Of a DNA stretch of 38,114 nt, positions 7,068 to 14,347 are shown piece by piece; within the stretch, counting starts at the first letter, position 1; the number at the start of each line of letters is the position of its first letter. A program made the translations under genes and the position numbers. The DNA comes from a bacterium (GTDB taxonomy: Bacteria > Desulfobacterota > DSWW01), in assembly GCA_028277985.1 (NCBI GenBank), contig JANQFG010000092.1, positions 1 to 38,114 on the forward strand, written 5' to 3'. Under the pieces are notes generated by a model. The model had not been told where the DNA came from, made no database searches, and worked only from the letters and a program-made list of their open reading frames with translations.

Positions 7068-7520
7068 ATGAAAAAGGAAGTCTGGATAATCGGTGTTGAC
7101 CCACCATGCTCTCGTTGTGATTTGACAAGACAGCGAGCCGAGAGGTTGGCCAAGGAAATGGGGACGCTCGTCAGTGTCAGGGATCTAACATACAGCGATT
7201 CGGAGGCTCGCAAATTTGCCGAGTCTATTGAAAAGGAGCTGGGAACAGCGAAGGATGTTGTTCAGAGGGCAGGGATCGAAATGGACTGGAATCACGTTGC
7301 CGCGGTCTATGAGAACCCTCCAAGCGCGCCTGAGGACATCGATATTATCGATGGCCCAGCCCAGAAATGGTCACCCGAGTTAGACGAGGCGCTTCGTCCA
7401 TGCCAGCTCAAAGCCGAATCTGTGGGATTGCTTATGACACCGATTGTGGTTGTACAGGGGGAAGTGAAACATCAGGGCAGCGTGCCATCCATTGAACAGT
7501 TGAAGTCGTGGTTAGCTTGA
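7068..7520 (+). CDS. Thioredoxin-fold protein with CSRC motif
   Basis: A 150-residue cytoplasmic protein. An N-terminal beta strand leads into PPCSRCD (Cys14 and Cys17), a CxxC redox pair. The C-terminal MTPIVVVQGEVKHQGSVPS segment carries the cis-proline and closing strands seen in small thioredoxin/glutaredoxin-like proteins. Between them is an insertion of roughly 55 residues with an acidic, proline-rich loop that I do not recognise. A role in thiol-disulfide exchange or metal binding is plausible. GGAGG lies before ATG 7068. It is a single-gene cassette. Confidence 0.7.
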   Translation: MKKEVWIIGVDPPCSRCDLTRQRAERLAKEMGTLVSVRDLTYSDSEARKFAESIEKELGTAKDVVQRAGIEMDWNHVAAVYENPPSAPEDIDIIDGPAQKWSPELDEALRPCQLKAESVGLLMTPIVVVQGEVKHQGSVPSIEQLKSWLA

Positions 7521-7542
7521 ATAGCCAAGATTTCTCGGTTCC

Positions 7543-7602
7543 ACCCAACATGGCTCTTGCAACCGACGGCGAGGACACCGCGGCAGAAGGCTGACGTTAT
7601 GC
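7543..7602 (+). other. attC: attC site 9
   Basis: The left core ACCCAAC (7543-7549) matches consensus and the right core GTTATGC (7596-7602) misses at one position. The internal pairing is weaker than in other sites. Its location between two cassettes supports the call. Confidence 0.6.
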
Positions 7603-7628
7603 ATTCCGTAGCAATCGGAGGTGAATAA

Positions 7629-7922
7629 TTGGAAGACAAAGCGACAGAGAAGTACTGGAGCAGATTCGCTGATACCTACGACAAGAACCAGGAGTATGTT
7701 GTTGGGAAAGACCTACTTGATGAGATCACCCTGGAGCTGAATCATTTGCCTGAGTTGGGAGAGCTGCTCGAGTTGGGCTGCGGAACAGGTTACTTCACAC
7801 AGACGATTGCTGCGAAGAGCAAGAAGATGTTTGCCACAGACCTATCGGACTCTCTTCTGGAAGCAGCAAAGAAGCGTCTCAGCGCAGACGTTAGGAAGAA
7901 TCGCATGCCAAATCTCAGATAA
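7629..7922 (+). pseudogene. Truncated class I SAM-dependent methyltransferase
   Basis: The first 84 or so residues look like the N-terminal half of a class I methyltransferase, with YWSRFADTYDKN and SAM motif I ELGCGTG (48-54), then ATDLSDSLLEAAKKRL. The sequence then loses resemblance and stops at 97 residues, less than half the usual length, without the later strands needed for catalysis. Divergence occurs next to CAGACGTTAGGAAG (7885-7898), which contains GTTAGGA and resembles the right end of an attC, hinting at truncation by recombination. The start is TTG 7629, supported by a strong GGAGGTGAA at suitable spacing. Confidence 0.7.
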
Positions 7923-7944
7923 TGCAGTGCTGATGGTAGGGTAT

Positions 7945-8024
7945 GAATTAGCGACGCAATCTTCTTCGGCAAGCCATGATGTAAACATGGACCTTCGCGG
8001 CAAGAATGAGCCGCGACGTTAGAC
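7945..8024 (+). other. attC: attC site 10
   Basis: The right core GTTAGAC (8018-8024) matches consensus exactly. CCATG (7974-7978) pairs with CATGG (7986-7990), with TTCTT/AAGAA further out. The left core is not clear, so the left limit is approximate. Confidence 0.55.
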
Positions 8025-8094
8025 GTCCAACGTCTTGATGTTTTAGCGCTTGACATTTCGATGTCTCGACGTCTATCCTGGCTCATGGAGGTGA
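8022..8094 (+). promoter_or_regulatory. Promoter with repeated operator-like motifs for RHH/RelE cassette
   Basis: TTGACA (8050-8055) is a perfect -35; a weak -10 lies near 8072-8077. The motif (G/A)A(C/T)GT(C/T) recurs at 8022, 8029, 8037, 8060 and 8068 with 7-8 bp steps inside each cluster, as expected for a ribbon-helix-helix repressor binding tandem sites. GGAGGTGA (8087-8094) is the Shine-Dalgarno for ATG 8100. Confidence 0.55.
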
Positions 8095-8099
8095 TTGCC

Positions 8100-8333
8100 A
8101 TGAGTGAAAACGCAAAACGATCTACCGTGTACTTCGACCCGGATCTTCACCGGGCCCTTCGAATCAAAGCAGCCCATACCCACCGTACACTATCGGATCT
8201 CGTGAATGAGGCTGTGCGAATGACGCTCGCCGAGGATCAGGAGGATCTGGCTGCATTCGAGGAGCGAGCCGACGAACGAACGATATCCTACGAAGAGCTC
8301 CTGAAGGACTTGAAGGCCCATGGCAAGATATGA
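8100..8333 (+). CDS. Ribbon-helix-helix antitoxin
   Basis: A 77-residue protein with an N-terminal RHH domain, RSTVYFDPDLHRALRIKA (about residues 7-24) followed by HRTLSDLVNEAVRMTL, and an acidic C-terminal tail that would wrap the toxin. It should repress its own promoter and neutralise the RelE-type toxin encoded next. ATG 8100 is chosen because of GGAGGTGA upstream; the in-frame start at 8061 lies inside the promoter. The reading frame overlaps the toxin gene by 14 bases. Confidence 0.85.
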   Translation: MSENAKRSTVYFDPDLHRALRIKAAHTHRTLSDLVNEAVRMTLAEDQEDLAAFEERADERTISYEELLKDLKAHGKI

Positions 8334-8583
8334 GTTGGTCTTCAAGGAGTCCGTCGCAAGAGATCTTAGGAACATACCTAAGAAAGACGTTGCTCGTATC
8401 TTGAAATGCTTCGATTCCATTGCGGAGGACCCTCGAGGACCCGGTTGCGAGAAACTGTCAGGCCAGGATCGATATCGGGTGCGTCAGGGAATCTACCGAA
8501 TCATTTACGAGATCCAGGATGACGTGCTCGTTGTCACCGTGGTGAGAGTCGGTCATCGGCGAGAAGTCTACAGAGGCAGCTAA
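8320..8583 (+). CDS. RelE/ParE-family toxin
   Basis: An 87-residue RelE-fold toxin. YELVFKESVARDLRNIPKKD forms the N-terminal strand and helix, followed by GCEKLSGQDRYRVRQGIYRIIYEI and the C-terminal VVRVGHRREVY, the segment that carries catalytic or mRNA-contact residues in RelE relatives. It most likely cleaves mRNA on the ribosome or targets gyrase, depending on subfamily. It is encoded directly after, and overlapping, an RHH antitoxin. The stop codon lies in attC 11. Confidence 0.87.
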   Translation: MARYELVFKESVARDLRNIPKKDVARILKCFDSIAEDPRGPGCEKLSGQDRYRVRQGIYRIIYEIQDDVLVVTVVRVGHRREVYRGS

Positions 8584-8670
8584 CATTCGGCTCGACCAGA
8601 CAGCGGCACATTGAGGGTATCTGGAAGATCGAGTTGCCCAAGTCCGCTGCAGGTCAGCCGTGCGCTATAC
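8579..8670 (+). other. attC: attC site 11
   Basis: CGGCT-C-GACC (8588-8597) pairs with GGTC-AGCCG (8652-8660) with one extrahelical C. CAGCGG (8601-8606) pairs perfectly with CCGCTG (8644-8649). The left core AGCTAAC (8579-8585) spans the preceding stop. The right core GCTATAC is degenerate. Confidence 0.7.
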
Positions 8671-8689
8671 GCTTTGAAAGTGCCTCGCT

Positions 8690-9250
8690 ATGATCAAACA
8701 ACCTGTCTTGGAAACCCCACGGCTTCGGCTTCGCCCCCTTGAACGATCTGATACATCAGCAATTCAGAAGGCAGCCAGTGCCCGTGAGATCGCTGATACC
8801 ATGATCTCCCTTCCACATCCCTATCCTGCCGGCGAAGCCGAGAGGTATATTGCACGGCAGCTGGCTGAAAGCGAAGATGGACAGTCCACCACATTTACAA
8901 TAGAGGACATTGCGGAAGGAAGGTTCCACGGCCTGGTTGAGGTGCGTGATATCGATCGCGAGCATTTGCAGGGAGAGCTGAGTTTCTGGCTGTCTGTTGG
9001 AGTTTGGGGACGAGGTTACATGAGCGAAGTTGTCCAAACCGTAGTGCGATACGGGTTCGAAAGTCTCGGCCTCAATCGACTCTATGCTTACCACATGTTG
9101 CGAAACCCGGCTTCTGGCCGTGTCCTTGAGAAGAACGGCTTCCGGCAAGAGGGGCTGCTCCACCAGCGTGTACGGAAGTGGGGAGAATTCGAGGATGTGG
9201 CGTTGTGGGCAATTCTACGGAAAGAATGGCGGAATAGAGTAGACAAGTGA
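8690..9250 (+). CDS. RimJ/RimL-like GNAT acetyltransferase
   Basis: A 186-residue GNAT of the RimJ/RimL type, which acetylates N-terminal or small-molecule amines. The start ETPRLRLRPLERSD is typical, followed by ELSFWLSVGVWGRGYMSEVV with the acetyl-CoA loop (WGRGYMSE) and LNRLYAYHMLRNPASGRVLEKNGFRQEG, the conserved C-terminal half. It differs clearly from the short GNAT at 1903. There is no obvious Shine-Dalgarno before ATG 8690. The substrate is not predictable. Confidence 0.88.
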   Translation: MIKQPVLETPRLRLRPLERSDTSAIQKAASAREIADTMISLPHPYPAGEAERYIARQLAESEDGQSTTFTIEDIAEGRFHGLVEVRDIDREHLQGELSFWLSVGVWGRGYMSEVVQTVVRYGFESLGLNRLYAYHMLRNPASGRVLEKNGFRQEGLLHQRVRKWGEFEDVALWAILRKEWRNRVDK

Positions 9251-9254
9251 GTTC

Positions 9255-9312
9255 GCATAACAAGTCGAATGCAGCCGACTCGTGAACTCACTGCTGATTT
9301 GCATCGTTAGGA
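9255..9312 (+). other. attC: attC site 12
   Basis: The left core GCATAAC (9255-9261) and right core GTTAGGA (9306-9312) each deviate at one or two positions. GCAG (9271-9274) pairs with CTGC (9291-9294). The spacing of 58 bp is typical. Confidence 0.6.
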
Positions 9313-9407
9313 AGTACGCTTTGAGTCGAGACCCGGGAATAGAGCCCTGACCCGAAGAAGTCGACGGTCACTCCCGAGAGGCGTAAGATCGAGAAAGGAG
9401 CCTATCC

Positions 9408-9842
9408 ATGGCTGCGGGCAACACGATGTTCCTGATCCGAATGGCGTACTGGCTTGGGATTGGAGCGGACGCGCTTTGGGCAGTCGCACTCCTCTTCCCG
9501 CCCTTGTTCTTCACCTTGACCGGCGCACCTGGTTTCAACCCTGACCTGCAAGTGAAACTCATCATGGGAGTGGGCGGGTCACTCATGACGGGCTGGACCC
9601 TGCTTCTCATCTGGGCCCTCCGGCGGCCCATCGAGCGGCGGGTAGTGATCCTTCTGACAGCTTTCCCCGTTGTCTTTGGGATGTTTGTTGTGGCGTTTAT
9701 TGGCTTCTTGGCCGGAAGCACCGCCAACGCTTGGATCATGGCCAAGACTGTAGTGCTCATCGTGAGCATGGTTACGAGCTACGTACTCGCCGACAGGATC
9801 GCCGCTCAGACTGCACCGGCTGTGGACCCCGAACCGAATTGA
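9408..9842 (+). CDS. Four-helix membrane protein of unknown function
   Basis: A 144-residue protein with four hydrophobic segments (roughly residues 10-35, 45-68, 78-102 and 106-126) and short polar loops. I do not recognise the family. ATG 9408 is preceded by AAAGGAG at good spacing. It is a single-gene cassette and apparently the last of the array in this window. Small multi-pass membrane proteins of unknown function are common cassette cargo. Confidence 0.75.
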   Translation: MAAGNTMFLIRMAYWLGIGADALWAVALLFPPLFFTLTGAPGFNPDLQVKLIMGVGGSLMTGWTLLLIWALRRPIERRVVILLTAFPVVFGMFVVAFIGFLAGSTANAWIMAKTVVLIVSMVTSYVLADRIAAQTAPAVDPEPN

Positions 9843-9850
9843 GCCCATGG

Positions 9851-9879
9851 CCTGCAGTTTGTTCGCAGGGACGTTATGT
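9851..9879 (+). other. Possible terminal attC remnant
   Basis: CCTGC (9851-9855) pairs with GCAGG (9865-9869), and GTTATGT (9873-9879) resembles a right core. No left core is visible, so it may be a decayed last site of the array. The following 187 bases to the next gene contain no gene I can support. Confidence 0.3.
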
Positions 9880-10066
9880 GCAGCAGTGGACTATATCATG
9901 CGCGACGTTACGTAAGAGTACCCAAATCCATGACGAGAGCACTGGCTCACAAAGCAGATAGAGGTGTCATTGCATTGAATGCCAAAGTCCGACGAAGCGA
10001 GAAGGTAGGGTTGGGGGATGAAATAGAGATTCGTTTTCGTCTCAGATAAGAAGAGGGAGTCAGGAT

Positions 10067-11503
10067 ATGTCTTCTCGAATCACAGTCACATTTTGGATCG
10101 CGGTGGTCCTGGCGTTCGTTCTCTGTCCCGCTCGAGCATCCGCCCAGTACACGGTTGGCAAAATCACAAACGACGACCGTAGTGAGGGCCCCCCCCGGAT
10201 AAACGACAACGGATACGTGGTCTGGCATGGATGCGATTGGGTGGACTGCTCTTCCGTGTTTGCCAACGGTGACTGGCAGATCTTCCTGTACGACGGGACG
10301 GGCACTGCCAAGATTACTAGGAACTCCCATTATGACATCTGGCCCGAGATAAACAATAACGGGCACGTGGTCTGGCAGGGAGCGAGAGGTTCACAAGCTT
10401 CAGACTACGAGATCTTCCTGTATGACGGCACGAGCACGATCCAGCTTACAGATGACGATCATGGGGACGTGACCCCCACGATAAACAACAACGGATACGT
10501 GGTCTGGGAATCATTCGGAGAGATCTTCCTATATGACGGCACGAGTACACTCCAGCTTACGGATAGCTACGATAGTGATTCCGCTCCTGAGATCAATGAC
10601 AACGAATGGGTGGTCTGGAAGAGCTATTTCGGCGCTGGACATGGGAGTAGGATTCTCCTCTATGATGGAACGAGCACGGTTGAACTCACGGACAACTACC
10701 TTAATGACTCTTATCGCCCCTCCCTCCAGATAAACGACAACGGCTACGTAGTCTGGGAGTCGTGTGACACCTCAGACTGCTCTACCTTTTCTGGAGACGG
10801 GGACTACGAGATCTTCCTTTACGACGGAACGAGCATCTCCCAGCTTACGAACAACGATTATGACGACTTCGACCCCCGGATAAACAACAACGGGTTCGTG
10901 GTCTGGTATGGAGGGGGCGGCTGGGACGGCTCAGAAAGCGAGATCTTCCTCTATGATGGTACGAGCACGACCCAGCTCACGAATAACGACTATAGTGACT
11001 ATTCTCCCGAAATAAACGATAGCGGGCTCGTTGCTTGGCCGGCCTATGACGGCTCACACTCCAAGATCTTCCTCTATGACGGTACGAGCACGACCCAGCT
11101 CACAAGCAACGTTTACGGTCTGGATTCGGTTCAGATAAACAACAACGGGTACATCGTCTGGATGGAAGTACGGACCCCCTACGAGACGGATATCTTTATC
11201 GCAGTTCCATGCTCCTTTGATGACGATAATGATGATGATCTGTATGTGAGTGCTTCCTGCGGTGGAGATGACTGTAACGATAACAATGCCAACGTGAATC
11301 CGGGAAGGGTAGAGATACCATGGAATGGATTCGACGATGACTGCAACCCCGCCACTCCCGCATACCCCGAACCCGCAAATACCGTAGCCGCATCCTATGG
11401 CGAGACTTCTCTCACGGGGTCCGGAATGTTGAACTCTCTGGCGCTTCTTCTGATCCCGGCAAACGGGATCTTCCTGCTGAGGATTCTCCGCAAGAGAAGT
11501 TAG
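10067..11503 (+). CDS. Secreted eight-repeat protein with MopE-like motif and C-terminal anchor
   Basis: A signal peptide (residues about 1-27, ending ASA) is followed by eight tandem repeats of roughly 37-55 residues with the pattern QLTNNDY-PxINNNGxVVW-EIFLYDGTST, likely blades of a beta-propeller. After the repeats comes an Asp/Asn/Cys-rich stretch (about residues 385-430, including GGDDCNDNNANVNPG and GFDDDCNP) that resembles the MopE-type putative metal-binding motif. The protein ends in a hydrophobic segment (LALLLIPANGIFLL) and the basic tail RILRKRS, a tripartite C-terminus like those of exosortase- or rhombosortase-type sorted proteins. A cell-surface role is inferred; the ligand is unknown. 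It has no clear attC after it and probably lies outside the cassette array. Confidence 0.75.
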   Translation: MSSRITVTFWIAVVLAFVLCPARASAQYTVGKITNDDRSEGPPRINDNGYVVWHGCDWVDCSSVFANGDWQIFLYDGTGTAKITRNSHYDIWPEINNNGHVVWQGARGSQASDYEIFLYDGTSTIQLTDDDHGDVTPTINNNGYVVWESFGEIFLYDGTSTLQLTDSYDSDSAPEINDNEWVVWKSYFGAGHGSRILLYDGTSTVELTDNYLNDSYRPSLQINDNGYVVWESCDTSDCSTFSGDGDYEIFLYDGTSISQLTNNDYDDFDPRINNNGFVVWYGGGGWDGSESEIFLYDGTSTTQLTNNDYSDYSPEINDSGLVAWPAYDGSHSKIFLYDGTSTTQLTSNVYGLDSVQINNNGYIVWMEVRTPYETDIFIAVPCSFDDDNDDDLYVSASCGGDDCNDNNANVNPGRVEIPWNGFDDDCNPATPAYPEPANTVAASYGETSLTGSGMLNSLALLLIPANGIFLLRILRKRS

Positions 11504-11520
11504 GAATCGAATCCGATTCC
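11503..11520 (+). terminator. Hairpin after the repeat protein
   Basis: GGAATCG (11503-11509) pairs perfectly with CGATTCC (11514-11520) around a four-base loop directly after the stop codon. There is no T-run, so it may be an mRNA-stabilising hairpin rather than an intrinsic terminator. The stretch from 11521 to 11844 contains no gene I can support, only a small GCGGT/ACCGC hairpin near 11685 and the leader of the next gene. Confidence 0.35.
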
Positions 11521-11844
11521 GTCTGATGACCGAAGTCTGGAATACCTGTGTCATTGCCATAGGTTCTACACACAAATGAAAGTCATCCCTTGCATGTGAC
11601 GTGCAACGTGCTTGAACCAAAACACTTCCTAAATGTCGAGAAATAAATGGTAAGTGAGAAGAAGATCTTGTAATGTAAACAATAGCGGTTGTACCGCGCC
11701 CGCGACGAGTAACCCGCTGATTATCAAGGCCTTCAGGAACGATCCAGCCACGCGAGAACCCGGCACGTGCTTTGCTAAAAGCAGGGGGATCGTCAAAGGC
11801 GGGGTGTCCAGAAGATCAAAGGAAGAACACAAGGAGGAAGAAAC

Positions 11845-12084
11845 ATGAAACGGACATTCACCCTGTTGCTGGCCATCGCGTTCGTCGTGTGCGTCGTTCC
11901 GCAGGTGGCCGCTACAAACTGCGACAAGGCGCAGGAAGCGCATGACGTTGCAGCCGAAACAAAGGTTGAGATCAAGGGCAAGGTGGAGGAGGAGAAAGGC
12001 AAGGCCACCACCGAGTTGAAGGAAATCAAGGACCAGGGCACGGCAGCAGACATGCCGTCAGCGCCCGAGTTGAAGGACCAGTAG
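11845..12084 (+). CDS. Small secreted Lys/Glu-rich protein
   Basis: A 79-residue protein with a clear signal peptide (MKRTFTLLLAIAFVVCVV, cleavage probably after VAA near residue 23). The mature part of about 56 residues is mostly charged and probably helical (KVEIKGKVEEEKGKATTELKEIKDQ), with a single cysteine at residue 26. I do not recognise it. Expression is well supported: AAGGAGGAAG sits at ideal spacing before ATG 11845 and a strong intrinsic terminator follows. It is likely periplasmic or surface-associated. Confidence 0.75.
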   Translation: MKRTFTLLLAIAFVVCVVPQVAATNCDKAQEAHDVAAETKVEIKGKVEEEKGKATTELKEIKDQGTAADMPSAPELKDQ

Positions 12085-12114
12085 TCGATTGAGAAGAGAT
12101 CTTGAGGTCTCATA

Positions 12115-12145
12115 GAAAAGGGGGGCAACACAAGCCCCCCTTTTC
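12115..12145. terminator. Strong bidirectional intrinsic terminator
   Basis: GAAAAGGGGGGC (12115-12126) is the exact inverse complement of GCCCCCCTTTTC (12134-12145), with a seven-base loop. The T-tract on each strand lets it stop transcription from both the small secreted gene on the + strand and the radical SAM gene on the - strand, which converge here. Confidence 0.9.
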
Positions 12146-12174
12146 ATTTCCGATGTCCATGCAAGTCTGCAAGA

Positions 12175-13560
12175 TCACCTGCCCTGCAGAGGCAACTCCG
12201 TGTAATCCCTATCAAGCCTCTTGAGCCGTTTCAACCATCTCTCCCACATCATGAGCGTGCCCGGAATCTGCCGCAGGGGAAACTTCGTCATGAGCGACAT
12301 TCCCTTGGCCGGGGAAACCGCTCTTCGATAGAGTCTGTGATACTCGCCGTAGAATTCTCTTAGGGGCAGGCGTGTCGGCAAGAGTGTGTGGATAAAATCG
12401 AAATAGTCATAGTTACGCGTGAGAAGTCTGTCTTCCACTTCTTCATACAGGTCGGTCCCGGGAAGCGGGGTAAGTACAGCGAAGGAGGCGAAGTTGAGCT
12501 CCAGCCGGCGGCAGAAACGCTTCAAGGCCCTAAAATCCTCCTGGTCGAATTCGGGCCGCACGATGAACGAGGCATAGATGTCGATACCCAGGTCATGAAG
12601 GATCCTGACCGCCTCTTCGTTGTCTCCGACCGTCGAGCCCTTCCGGATATACTCGAGGTCGTCCTCGCGGAAGAACTCCAGACCCACAAACACGCGATCC
12701 AGCCCGATCTCTCTCCACGCTTCCAGCAGGTCCGGGTTGCGTGATATGGTGTCGCTCCTTCCGTAAAGGAAGTAGTGTTTTCGAATCCCAGCCTCCTTGA
12801 TCAACTCGGCGAGACGTCTCATGCGGGAAGCATCCACCAGGGATTCATCGTCGGCAAAGAAGACGAACTCCTCTTCGATCCGGCCGAGCTCCGCGACTAT
12901 GTTTTCAGGCTCCCGGGTCAGGTACTTGCCTCCCGATATCTTCCACAGTGCGCAGAAGTTGCAGCGGAACGGGCAACCCTTGGACGTACGGATGGAAGCG
13001 AGAGGCTTCATCCATTCCGAGTAGTAGTCCTTCCGATAGGGGGCAGTCAGGGTGCGTAGAGGAAAAGGGAAGGCGTCCAGATCGGTTGTTGCCCTCGGTT
13101 CGACCGTCGATACTTGATCCGTCCCAACGATAGCCACACCGGGTATGCCTTCAAAGCCGACGCCCTGTTCCTGTCGCCGGACGATTTCCCTGAAGGCCTC
13201 GACCCCTTCTCCGCGAACGATCAGGTCCACGGAAGGTGTGACAAAGTCCTGGGGCATGATCGTCGCATGATGACCGCCCACCACGGTCAGCACCTCGGAA
13301 TTCAAGCCCTTCAACTTCACGAAGAGGTCGTTCACACCGTTGACATGCACCGTGAAGGCGGTGATGCCGACCACGTCGGGCCGAAAAGACTCGAAGGCCT
13401 CCCGCAAGTTCTTGTCCAGCCGCAGGTCGAGAATCCTCACGTCGTGATGACCGGCCACACCGGCGGCAATGTATTCGAGGGCCAGCGGTTCGAAGAGAGA
13501 GATGTCTTCCCCTGCCATGCTGACCGGTGCCTTGGCCGGTTCGATGAGCAGGATTTTCAT
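12175..13560 (-). CDS. B12-binding radical SAM protein, HpnR-like
   Basis: A 461-residue enzyme with an N-terminal cobalamin-binding-like Rossmann domain (residues 1 to about 140, with VVGGHHAT) and a radical SAM barrel with CxxxCxxC (Cys196, Cys200, Cys203 in GCPFRCNFC). The C-terminal part, with LTRNYDYFDFIHTLLPTRLPL, resembles hopanoid C-3 methylase HpnR and relatives, so methylation of an unactivated carbon in a lipid or natural product is plausible, but the substrate is inferred. It overlaps the upstream TetR gene by ATGA, so the two are translationally coupled. The pair ends at the bidirectional terminator. Confidence 0.82.
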   Translation of the reverse strand: MKILLIEPAKAPVSMAGEDISLFEPLALEYIAAGVAGHHDVRILDLRLDKNLREAFESFRPDVVGITAFTVHVNGVNDLFVKLKGLNSEVLTVVGGHHATIMPQDFVTPSVDLIVRGEGVEAFREIVRRQEQGVGFEGIPGVAIVGTDQVSTVEPRATTDLDAFPFPLRTLTAPYRKDYYSEWMKPLASIRTSKGCPFRCNFCALWKISGGKYLTREPENIVAELGRIEEEFVFFADDESLVDASRMRRLAELIKEAGIRKHYFLYGRSDTISRNPDLLEAWREIGLDRVFVGLEFFREDDLEYIRKGSTVGDNEEAVRILHDLGIDIYASFIVRPEFDQEDFRALKRFCRRLELNFASFAVLTPLPGTDLYEEVEDRLLTRNYDYFDFIHTLLPTRLPLREFYGEYHRLYRRAVSPAKGMSLMTKFPLRQIPGTLMMWERWLKRLKRLDRDYTELPLQGR

Positions 13561-14177
13561 GAGCCTCCCACTGTTCCGATCCCCTGGATGAGCTGATCGA
13601 TCATCGCCTCCAGGGCGGTCAGGGTGGTTCCCACCTCGGGCTCCTCCGCCTTCACCATCTCGATGAGCATGATCATGTAGTAAGAGAAATAGGATGCAGA
13701 GGCGATGATGCTGACCGTGTCCGGGCGCACCTCTCCCCGTGCCTTTGCCTTCTCGATCACGTTGGCAATGAAACCTATGAGATCGTCGTATTGTCTCTTC
13801 ACCGGCTCTGCGGCCTGTTCGCCTAGAAGAAGAGTCTCCTTCAACCAGACCCGGACGAGCCGCGGGTCCCGGGCATAGTAGCTGTAGAAGTGCCTGGGGA
13901 TGTGTAGGAGCTGTTCCCGGAGGTCGGCATCACCAGGGAAGGTGGCCATCGCCTTTTCGAGCTCCCCATCGATCACGTCCGTCAGGGTCGCAACCAGCAG
14001 GGCCACCTTGTCCTTGAAATGAACGAAGATGGCCCCGGCGCTGATCCCTGCCTGGGCCGCGATCGTGCGCATCGTGGAGGCCTCATATCCCCGCTCCGCG
14101 AAGAGCCGCTTGGCCGCGGCCAGGATCTCCCGGCGGGTCCTTTCCTTCTGTTGTTGCCTGATTCCGGCAGTCGCCAT
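13557..14177 (-). CDS. TetR/AcrR family transcriptional regulator
   Basis: A 206-residue TetR-type repressor. The HTH lies in RREILAAAKRLFAERGYEASTMRTIAAQAGISAGAIFVHFKDK (split as residues about 15-57), followed by an alpha-helical ligand domain. ATG 14177 is preferred: GAGG precedes it and it starts just before the HTH. A GTG at 14219 would place the operator repeats inside the coding region. It likely represses its own promoter and, through ATGA coupling, the radical SAM gene downstream. The C-terminal domain resembles regulators sensing lipophilic ligands or acyl-CoAs, but this is weak. Confidence 0.87.
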   Translation of the reverse strand: MATAGIRQQQKERTRREILAAAKRLFAERGYEASTMRTIAAQAGISAGAIFVHFKDKVALLVATLTDVIDGELEKAMATFPGDADLREQLLHIPRHFYSYYARDPRLVRVWLKETLLLGEQAAEPVKRQYDDLIGFIANVIEKAKARGEVRPDTVSIIASASYFSYYMIMLIEMVKAEEPEVGTTLTALEAMIDQLIQGIGTVGGS

Positions 14178-14206
14178 GGGATTCTGCCTCGGGGAAGACC
14201 TTTTAA

Positions 14207-14258
14207 TAAACATGTTCACTAAACATGTTCATTATAAATAGAGCCATCCTCTAGTCAA
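14207..14258 (-). promoter_or_regulatory. Promoter and doubled operator of the tetR-radical SAM operon
   Basis: On the minus strand TTGACT (14258-14253) and a perfect TATAAT (14236-14231) are separated by 16 bases. Just downstream, TAAACATGTTCA (plus-strand sense) occurs twice, at 14207-14218 and 14220-14231, each centred on the palindrome AACATGTT. The two copies are 13 bp apart and cover the likely transcription start, an ideal position for autorepression by the TetR protein. Confidence 0.8.
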
Positions 14259-14347
14259 GCGCTTTTCTCCGGCATTTCCGAGAAAACGAATAGAATCATA
14301 AGGTCTTAGCAGGAAGGCAACTGGGGCGGGGATGGGCCTGCACCAAC

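Larger units (their letters stand above)
119..9879 (+). mobile_element. Integron gene cassette array (no integrase in window)
   Basis: About thirteen one- or two-gene units all point the same way and have unrelated functions. They include two toxin-antitoxin pairs, two GNAT acetyltransferases and two SDRs, the usual cargo of large chromosomal integrons. Most units end in an imperfect inverted repeat whose right end resembles GTTRRRY (for example GTTGAAC at 1024, GTTAGGT at 2410, GTTGGGC at 3197, GTTGGGT at 7015). Several inverted repeats carry one unpaired base on one arm, the structural hallmark of attC. No tyrosine recombinase (IntI) or attI is visible, so the array must extend to the left, or it is a detached fragment. 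The right limit is uncertain because the last site is degenerate. Confidence 0.8.

Noticed and set aside
1..9879. CRISPR array, given the many repeats in the cassette region
   Set aside because: The repeats differ from one another in sequence and length and are separated by whole genes; there are no regular spacers or cas genes.
9880..10066. Search for a further cassette gene between the membrane protein and the repeat protein
   Set aside because: No ORF of usable length or motif and no clear attC; only scattered GTTA-like words.
12388..12744. Plus-strand ORF of 118 codons opposite the radical SAM gene
   Set aside because: It is the reverse-strand shadow of a clearly conserved B12 radical SAM coding sequence and has no recognisable motif.
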